A DNA stretch of 17,453 bases from CP2-2F sp034436235. GTDB lineage: Bacteria > Chloroflexota > Anaerolineae > Aggregatilineales > UBA2796. A program made the position numbers and the translations under genes. Location: the NCBI GenBank assembly GCA_034436235.1, contig DAOTWB010000043.1, forward strand, positions 1 through 17,453, given 5' to 3'. Below, one piece after another: positions 7,635 through 12,866 of this stretch. The notes beneath the pieces were generated by a model. That model ran no database searches and was not told the origin of the DNA. It worked only from the letters and a program-made list of their open reading frames with translations. Within the stretch, counting starts at the first letter, position 1. Every line of letters starts with the position of its first letter.

Positions 7635-7686
7635 GCCGAGGATTGTACGCTTACTCGGCTTCGGCTCTCGCGGCACGTGCCGCCTT
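7635..7686 (+). terminator. Two hairpins between the CapA-like and MFS genes, possible terminator
   Basis: GCCGAG (7635-7640) pairs with CTCGGC (7654-7659). A perfect 14-bp palindrome, GCGGCACGTGCCGC, follows at 7670-7683 and runs into a short TTT. The T-run is too brief for a confident intrinsic terminator. The palindrome lies just upstream of the next gene's -10 box and could equally be an operator. Confidence 0.4.
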
Positions 7687-7696
7687 TCTGATTGTG

Positions 7697-7705
7697 TGTT
7701 ACACT
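7697..7705 (+). promoter_or_regulatory. Extended -10 promoter for the MFS transporter gene
   Basis: TGTTACACT contains the extended -10 TG-n motif plus a TACACT hexamer. No -35 hexamer is seen at the right distance, as is common for extended -10 promoters. A transcript starting near 7712 would carry the AAGGAG ribosome site at 7721-7726, 8 nt before the GTG start. Confidence 0.45.
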
Positions 7706-7734
7706 CTTCTGCGTCCTCATAAGGAGCGCTTTCT

Positions 7735-9021
7735 GTGCAATTGCCACGCAGCCTGCTGTTCTACGCTGTTTTGATCGGACATTTGACCAACGACGTTTTC
7801 ATGAGCATGGGACCGGTCATGCTCGCTTTTGTTGGCACGCATTTCTTAGGCGCGAACGCGGCTGCCATCGGCTTGGCGATCAGCCTGCGCGAGCTGATCG
7901 GCGCTGTCGCGCAGCCATTCTTTGGCGTGGTGACAGATCGCACAGGCGGACGTTGGCTGGCTGCGCTTGGCGTGGCTTGGACTGCGCTGAGCATGTCGGC
8001 AGCGCTCGTCGCGGCGCTCTCAGCTAACGGTCTGCTGACATTGTTCTTCTATTGCTCAGCGGCGCTCGGCAGCGCAGCTTTTCATCCTGTCGGCACGATG
8101 TACGCCTCAACAGCGCAGCAGAGCCGCGCTGCGCGCAACAGCAGTCTGTTCTTCCTGTTCGGGCAGATCGGCCTAGGCACAGGTCCATCGGTGGCAGGCA
8201 TTTTGTTGGCAGCCCTGACCTTGAATGTGGAAGGCGCGATTCGCCTGCGCCCGAGCGTGGCTGAGAATTTGCCCGCGCTATTGACCTTGAGCCTTGCAGC
8301 GTTGCCCGCCGTCTTGCTGATGGCGAGCCGCATCCCAAGCCGACGCGCGGCGCACGCCGCGCAAAATGCGCAGGACGACGCGCCCAGAGCGCGCCAAGCC
8401 TTCACTATGGCGATGTTCGGCACGTTCGTCTTGTTCTTGGCGATGCTCTTGATGCGCAGCATCTCGCACATCGGCGTAGTGAACTTCGTGCCAATTCTAT
8501 TCGAGCGGCGCGGCTGGTCAGTAGAGCAGTATGGCTTCCTGACCAGCTTGTATTGGATCGCCTCAGCGTTCAGCGGCGTGCTGCTCGGCACATTGGCGGA
8601 TCGCCACGACAGGCGGCGCATGATCGCTCTGAGCGTCGGACTCGGCGCGCCGTTGCTCTTCTTGCTGCCAAGCGCAGAAGGCTTGGCGGCGTTGCTCTTG
8701 GCGCTAGGCGCAGGCGCGCTGCTCGGCGCCAGCTTTCCGCTGACCGTCGTCATGGCGCAGAGCTTGCTGCCGAACGCCAAAGGCTTCGCAGCAGGTCTGG
8801 CGCTTGGCTTGATCTTCGGCGCAGGCGCCATCGGCAACGCGCTGATCGGCTTCCTCGCCGATGGCATTCAAGGCAGCGCCTTCAGCGGCATCGGCATTCA
8901 GGCGACTTTTCAAGTGGTCGCCTTCGGCGCGCTTCTAGCAGGTCTTCTGGCGCTAGCGCTGCCGCAGCGCCTGAGCGGACGTACTCAGCGCATCGCGTCT
9001 GCTGCGCAAGCTGCCGACTAG
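7735..9021 (+). CDS. MFS transporter, fosmidomycin-resistance (Fsr)-like
   Basis: A 428-residue major facilitator with about twelve hydrophobic segments, the normal size. The first helix starts VLIGHLTNDVFMSMGPVML, and the loop between helices 2 and 3 carries the MFS signature-like FFGVVTDRTGGRWL. In the first half, GSAAFHPVGTMYAS is a motif I associate with Fsr-type drug exporters (GSAAFHPEG). A charged central loop lies near residues 200-220. A second DRHDRRRMIAL motif marks the repeated half. Translation starts at a GTG preceded by a strong AAGGAG 8 nt upstream. It is a single-gene unit with its own promoter and converges on the metalloenzyme gene, sharing a CTAG as both stop codons. The substrate is unknown; fosmidomycin export should not be assumed. 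Confidence 0.88.
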   Translation: MQLPRSLLFYAVLIGHLTNDVFMSMGPVMLAFVGTHFLGANAAAIGLAISLRELIGAVAQPFFGVVTDRTGGRWLAALGVAWTALSMSAALVAALSANGLLTLFFYCSAALGSAAFHPVGTMYASTAQQSRAARNSSLFFLFGQIGLGTGPSVAGILLAALTLNVEGAIRLRPSVAENLPALLTLSLAALPAVLLMASRIPSRRAAHAAQNAQDDAPRARQAFTMAMFGTFVLFLAMLLMRSISHIGVVNFVPILFERRGWSVEQYGFLTSLYWIASAFSGVLLGTLADRHDRRRMIALSVGLGAPLLFLLPSAEGLAALLLALGAGALLGASFPLTVVMAQSLLPNAKGFAAGLALGLIFGAGAIGNALIGFLADGIQGSAFSGIGIQATFQVVAFGALLAGLLALALPQRLSGRTQRIASAAQAAD

Positions 9022-9926
9022 CCGAATAACTTCAAAATGGCGGGCGTCAGATCGGTCAGTGCGTTGATCTGATCGGCGATCTGGTGGCGCGCTGCGCCGA
9101 CGATGAGCGTCGGCACCGCGTTCTCAGTATGCTTGCGATGTGAGGTATCTTCGAGGTTGCCGTGATCGCTTGTGATGACGATCACGCCTTCAGAATCGTC
9201 CCAAGCGTCCAGCAGACCTGCTAGGACAGCATCAAAGCGCTCTAAAAAGGCGACGCCGCGCGCCAGATCGCGGTGATGACCGATCTCATCCGTAATCCAC
9301 GTCGAAAAAAGGCTGAACGCGCGCTGACGCGCTAGGCTTGCTAAGAGCGCGCCTGCCTGAGACGGTGTGTGGATAGGCACGTCGCGCAGCCCTAGGACGC
9401 TGTGCCAGCCGTCGCCCAGAAGGTCGGCGCTGAGCGCGCGACACGCCTGCAAATCGTCCAACGTTGGCAGCGGCACCTGCGCTACATACGCCGCATACTG
9501 CATAGCAGTGTACAGACGCTTGCCGCGCTCAAGCTCGGTGAGGTAATGCGGCGGATGTGCGTCAAGGCGCGCACAAGATAGTCCGCGCGCTTGCAGCCAT
9601 GTATACAAGGTGCCTTGCGCCAAGATAGCGCGAATGGCGTCGTTCGGATGCGGTCCGTAGTGCGCGCCGATCGCAGCAGGCACATTGCGCCCTGTCAGGA
9701 TCGTCGCTTGTCCTGTCGCGCTTTGCGGTCTGCCTGCCACGCCGAGCTGTGCATCGGTCGGGATGAAAGCAGCGCGTCCTGAGTCGAGGCGCGGCGTACT
9801 GCGCAACCATTTATATCCGCCGCTGAGCGCTTGCAGCGTTGGCAAGCGCGCTGCAGCGAACGGATTCAGACTTGGATCGTCCTCGCCAAGACCAATGCCA
9901 TCTAGAAACAGGAACAGGACGCGCAC
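9018..9926 (-). CDS. Alkaline-phosphatase-superfamily metalloenzyme (iPGM/phosphopentomutase-like)
   Basis: A cytoplasmic 302-residue protein of the metalloenzyme superfamily that contains phosphopentomutase and cofactor-independent phosphoglycerate mutase. Metal-site motifs are in order: FLFLDGIGLG with Asp9; PQSATGQATILTG with Ser69/Thr71 as candidate nucleophiles; TDEIGHHRD with Asp213 and His217; SDHGNLED with Asp254 and His255; and His266 in KHTENAVP. It is shorter than classical iPGM (about 400-510 residues), so it is not an ordinary glycolytic mutase. It may be a phosphatase or phosphomutase of unknown substrate. The GTG start at 9926 directly follows the TGA of the upstream esterase gene, so it depends on translational coupling. 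It is last in the Nfu_N-esterase-metalloenzyme operon. Confidence 0.85.
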   Translation of the reverse strand: MRVLFLFLDGIGLGEDDPSLNPFAAARLPTLQALSGGYKWLRSTPRLDSGRAAFIPTDAQLGVAGRPQSATGQATILTGRNVPAAIGAHYGPHPNDAIRAILAQGTLYTWLQARGLSCARLDAHPPHYLTELERGKRLYTAMQYAAYVAQVPLPTLDDLQACRALSADLLGDGWHSVLGLRDVPIHTPSQAGALLASLARQRAFSLFSTWITDEIGHHRDLARGVAFLERFDAVLAGLLDAWDDSEGVIVITSDHGNLEDTSHRKHTENAVPTLIVGAARHQIADQINALTDLTPAILKLFG

Positions 9927-10646
9927 TCAGTCGTGTCCGCCGATGTACAGCCGCACCATCTTGAACCAGTACTGCCAATCGTGCGACCAGCCGTCCCATT
10001 CGCGCAGCGCATTGCCGATGCCTTTGCTCCATAACAAGCCTGAGAGCGCACGCGCGCTCTCGATCAGCCGATCTTCTCTGCCGGTCGCCATGATGATGTC
10101 CATGCGGCGCAGCGCTTCAAGCCGCCATGGCTCACGTTCATTGGCGATGAATTGCATCGGATTATTGTAGTAGACGTTCTCGTCGCTGTAGCCGCTTGTC
10201 ATGGCGCGAATATCGTACAAGCCGCTCAGCCCAAGCACGCGATTGACCGCGTCAGGATGCTTCAAGCCGAAATTCATGGCGTGGTAAGCGCCAAAGCTCG
10301 CGCCAAGCGTGATCAAGAACGGATTGGGATTGACATAGCGCGTGAACGGCAGCACTTCATTGTACAGATAGCCGTCATACTGAGCGTAGCGATAGGCGCG
10401 TCCTGATGGATGCGCCCAGAAAGCGTACCAATGTTCCCAATCGAGCGCTTCGACGCAGAACATCTGCAGCCAGCCGTTCTCGAAGTGATCGGCGAGCGCC
10501 GCGACCATGCCGAAATCTTCCAGCTCATAAAAGCGCCCTTTGGACGTTGGAAAACCGATCACGCGCGCGCCGCCATGCCCAAAGACGAGCATTTCCATCT
10601 CTCGATTGAGCGATGGACTGTACCAACGGACGTATTCGCGTTTCAT
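9927..10646 (-). CDS. Esterase, alpha/beta-hydrolase fold (esterase D/YieL-like)
   Basis: A 239-residue cytoplasmic hydrolase of the putative-esterase family; no signal peptide is seen. The nucleophile elbow is LGASFGAY with Ser117, the acid is probably Asp192 (ATGREDRL), and the base is His222 (DGWSHDWQYW), giving a complete triad in the right order. The N-terminus MKREYVRWYSPSLNREMEML leads into a strand with GHGGARVIGFPTSKGRFYE, typical of small bacterial members. Its ATG overlaps the preceding stop as TGATG, and its own stop is followed at once by the GTG of the metalloenzyme gene, so all three proteins are probably made in linked amounts. The substrate cannot be inferred; hydrolysis of an acyl or thioester compound is the family expectation. 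Confidence 0.87.
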   Translation of the reverse strand: MKREYVRWYSPSLNREMEMLVFGHGGARVIGFPTSKGRFYELEDFGMVAALADHFENGWLQMFCVEALDWEHWYAFWAHPSGRAYRYAQYDGYLYNEVLPFTRYVNPNPFLITLGASFGAYHAMNFGLKHPDAVNRVLGLSGLYDIRAMTSGYSDENVYYNNPMQFIANEREPWRLEALRRMDIIMATGREDRLIESARALSGLLWSKGIGNALREWDGWSHDWQYWFKMVRLYIGGHD

Positions 10647-10924
10647 CAGAGAAAGAACTCCTTGAGTGCTGCGGCGATCTCATCCAAGAGCGCGTGCCAT
10701 TCCACTTCGGGCGCACGGCGCACGATCAAGCGCTTGCCGTCAATCTCCAGCGCTGCCAAGCCTTCGATCTGGAACAAAAATTGCGCCAAAGGCGAGCCTT
10801 CCTCGCCTTCCGCGCGATTGGCGTAGCGCTCGACGCCTTCGGGCGCCAGATCGAGATTGGTGATGAGCGTGACGAGGTCAGGATCGAGACCGTATTCAGG
10901 ATTCAGCGAGATATACTCAGACAT
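10646..10924 (-). CDS. Nfu/NifU N-terminal-domain protein (Nfu_N)
   Basis: A 92-residue protein resembling the Nfu N-terminal domain found fused to, or near, iron-sulfur scaffold proteins. It shows the ordered pattern of that domain: a front segment with a remnant of P-N-P-x-A-L-K (NLDLAPEGVERYAN), the core SPLAQFLFQIEGLAALEIDGKRLIV, and the tail VEWHALLDEIAAALKEFF. It has no cysteines, which is normal for this domain, and it lacks the CxxC Nfu domain, so by itself it should not hold a cluster. It is first in a three-gene operon, with its stop overlapping the esterase start (TGATG). The ATG lies only a few bases after the predicted transcription start, and no ribosome site is seen upstream, so the mRNA may be leaderless. 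Confidence 0.75.
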   Translation of the reverse strand: MSEYISLNPEYGLDPDLVTLITNLDLAPEGVERYANRAEGEEGSPLAQFLFQIEGLAALEIDGKRLIVRRAPEVEWHALLDEIAAALKEFFL

Positions 10925-10932
10925 AGCCCATA

Positions 10933-10961
10933 ATCATAGCAGGGCTGAGCGCGCTGACCAA
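10933..10961 (-). promoter_or_regulatory. Sigma-70-type promoter for the Nfu_N-esterase-metalloenzyme operon
   Basis: On the minus strand TTGGTC (10961-10956) and TATGAT (10938-10933) are separated by 17 nt, and the -10 is preceded by an extended TGC. The expected start near 10926 falls 2-3 nt before the ATG at 10924. Confidence 0.6.
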
Positions 10962-11105
10962 GTGGCGACCTGCCCAAAGCGCGTTTGAGATATCTTGCAC
11001 AAGCTGAGCGCGCCTTTTTTCGGCATTCTGTCAGGCATTGCGCTAGACGAATATCTCGTTCGGCAAAATGCTGAGGTTTACCTTTGAAAAGTTGTGGCAA
11101 AGCGT

Positions 11106-11146
11106 ACGTAACAGCGCTCAAAATAATCCTCTATGCTCTGTTACGT
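11106..11146 (+). repeat. 9-bp inverted repeat in the amt upstream region, possible operator
   Basis: ACGTAACAG (11106-11114) and its exact reverse complement CTGTTACGT (11138-11146) are centred 32 nt apart, about three helical turns. They lie roughly 50-90 nt upstream of the ammonium transporter start. The arms contain GTAAC/GTTAC, reminiscent of nitrogen-regulator half-sites, but the spacing does not fit the classical NtcA or GlnR boxes. The remainder of 10962-11180 holds no gene that I can support. Confidence 0.4.
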
Positions 11147-11194
11147 CGAGTCCATTCACAGGTCTGTTGGACGCATGACCGAAGGAGCATCGAA

Positions 11195-12697
11195 ATGCTG
11201 AAGAGACGTCGTATCACAACTCGGACAGTGCTGCAGGCGCTGGTCTTGTTCGCGCTCGCCTTCCTGCTGAGCCGAGCGCTCGTGGCGCCTGCCAGTGCCA
11301 ATCAGCGCGTTGCAGAAGCCGCGCCATCAGCGCCAGCGGCAAGCCTTGCCGCAGCTGAGACGGGCAAGCAAGTTGCTCAGGAAGACGATCTGGCGGCGCG
11401 TCTCGCCAAGTTTGAGGCGAATTTGGATACAGTCTGGCTGTTGATCGCCGCTTTCCTCGTCTTCTTCATGCAAGCCGGCTTCGCCTTGCTAGAGGCAGGC
11501 TTCGTGAGCGTCAAGCACGTGGTCAACATCATGATGAAGAACTTATTTGACTTCGCCGCTGCCTCGATCATGTTTGGTGCAATCGGCTTCGGCGTCATGT
11601 TCGGCGCGGGCAATCCACTTTTTGGCACTGAGTGGTTCTTCCTCAGCGGCATCCCAGAGACTTACCCGGACTTGACTGTGCCGACCTACGCCTTCTTCTT
11701 CTTCCAGCTGGTCTTCGCAGGCACGGCAGCGACCATCGCCTCAGGCGCCATGGGCGGGCGCACTGAGTTTCGCGGCTACTTGCTCTATAGCCTGATCGTG
11801 AGCGCGGTCATCTATCCCGTGGTCGGACATTGGGTCTGGGGCGGCGGCTGGCTCGCCACTTTGGAGACGCCGTTCACAGACTTCGCAGGCTCAACCGTCG
11901 TCCACTCGACCGGCGCTTGGATCGGATTGATGGGCGCCATTTTCCTCGGTCCGCGTATTGGGCGCTTCGGCAAGGACGCCAAGCCGATGGTTGGGCATAA
12001 CATGACGGCGGCGACGCTCGGCGTGTTCATCCTGTGGTTCGGTTGGTTCGGCTTCAATCCCGGCTCGCAGCTGAACGCTGACGGCGCGGCTATCGGTCTG
12101 ATCACGGTCACCACAAACTTGGCGGCGGCGGCAGGCGCGGCAGCAGGCTTGTTCATCAACTGGATCGCAGTTGGCAAGCCGCAATTGCCGCCGATGCTGA
12201 ATGGCGCGCTAGCGGGCTTGGTGGCGATCACGGCGCCGTGCGCCTTCGTCACGCCGACCGAGGCAGTCATCATCGGCGCGATCGGCGGCGTGATCATGTT
12301 CCTTGGCACGCAATTGCTGGAGCGCGTGAAGGTTGACGATGCCGTCGGCGCTGTGCCTGTTCACGGCTTTGCAGGCGTGTGGGGAACGCTCGCCGTCGGT
12401 CTCTTTCACGGTCAAACAGGACTGTTGCACGGCGGCGGCGCAGCGCAGCTGATCTCGCAGCTCATCGGCGTGGTCGCGGCAGCTGCCTTTGTGCTAACTT
12501 CTAGCGCAATCATGTTCGCCATCATCAAGGCGACGGTCGGTTTGCGCGTGCCTGCCGAAGGCGAAGCCATGGGCTTGGATGCCTACGAACACGGCATGGT
12601 CAGCTATCCTGAGTACGTGCTGGGCGATCCGACGGTCATCGCGCCGACCAACGGCAGAGCTGCCAAGACGGCGCCCGCGCCTGCTTCTGGCGACTAG
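11195..12697 (+). CDS. amt: Ammonium transporter, Amt/AmtB family
   Basis: A 500-residue ammonium/ammonia channel of the inner membrane. It begins with a cleavable-type signal peptide (LVLFALAFLLSRALVAPASA) and an Ala-rich segment to about residue 70. The first core membrane helix follows (LLIAAFLVFFMQAGFALLEAG). The two conserved pore histidines are His237 (TVVHSTGAW) and His390 (VPVHGFAGVWG). About eleven core segments are visible, and the C-terminal tail GLDAYEHGMVSYPEY matches the region that contacts PII proteins. The frame is open upstream to 11084, but the ATG at 11195 follows GAAGGAG (11181-11187) by 7 nt and starts the signal peptide. A strong hairpin ends the unit. No glnK is next to it in this window, so PII control, if present, comes from elsewhere. 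Confidence 0.95.
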   Translation: MLKRRRITTRTVLQALVLFALAFLLSRALVAPASANQRVAEAAPSAPAASLAAAETGKQVAQEDDLAARLAKFEANLDTVWLLIAAFLVFFMQAGFALLEAGFVSVKHVVNIMMKNLFDFAAASIMFGAIGFGVMFGAGNPLFGTEWFFLSGIPETYPDLTVPTYAFFFFQLVFAGTAATIASGAMGGRTEFRGYLLYSLIVSAVIYPVVGHWVWGGGWLATLETPFTDFAGSTVVHSTGAWIGLMGAIFLGPRIGRFGKDAKPMVGHNMTAATLGVFILWFGWFGFNPGSQLNADGAAIGLITVTTNLAAAAGAAAGLFINWIAVGKPQLPPMLNGALAGLVAITAPCAFVTPTEAVIIGAIGGVIMFLGTQLLERVKVDDAVGAVPVHGFAGVWGTLAVGLFHGQTGLLHGGGAAQLISQLIGVVAAAAFVLTSSAIMFAIIKATVGLRVPAEGEAMGLDAYEHGMVSYPEYVLGDPTVIAPTNGRAAKTAPAPASGD

Positions 12698-12725
12698 CCG
12701 AACACCTTAACCTTATCTCCTGAGG

Positions 12726-12760
12726 CAACAGGCGCTCTGCAGGCGAGCGCCTGTTGTCTT
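12726..12760 (+). terminator. Strong hairpin terminator after amt
   Basis: A perfect 12-bp stem, CAACAGGCGCTC (12726-12737) with GAGCGCCTGTTG (12745-12756), has a 7-nt loop and is followed by TCTT. The stem is excellent and the T-run weak. Its place 28 nt after the amt stop and before a new promoter supports a terminator. Confidence 0.75.
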
Positions 12761-12793
12761 GTAGAGCGTATGCCAAACGTAGGTCGCTGATAT

Positions 12794-12822
12794 TTGACGT
12801 GCCTTGCCGCTTGATCTAGACT
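12794..12822 (+). promoter_or_regulatory. Sigma-70-type promoter for the large lipoprotein gene
   Basis: TTGACG (12794-12799), one base from consensus, and TAGACT (12817-12822) are separated by 17 nt. The predicted start near 12829 gives a leader of about 38 nt containing the AAAAGGA ribosome site ahead of the ATG at 12867. Confidence 0.65.
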
Positions 12823-12866
12823 GTTGCGCAAGCAAGATCGATCTTTTGCAAAAGGATGTTCAGGAC

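Noticed and set aside
8082..8867. A 261-residue minus-strand frame inside the MFS gene.
   Set aside because: The composition is Ala/Ser/Pro/Lys-like shadow sequence, fully covered by a well-supported transporter, with no ribosome site.
7735..9021. Naming the MFS gene as a fosmidomycin-resistance gene.
   Set aside because: The GSAAFHP motif suggests the family, but substrate specificity cannot be read from it, so no gene symbol is given.
10979..11020. GCGCG/CGCGC hairpin followed by six T on the plus strand.
   Set aside because: The stem is only 5 bp around a 25-nt loop and there is no plus-strand gene upstream to end. It may be chance or part of a longer amt leader.
10903..11121. A 72-residue minus-strand frame before the Nfu_N gene.
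   Set aside because: It overlaps the Nfu_N start and its promoter, and has no recognisable motif or ribosome site.
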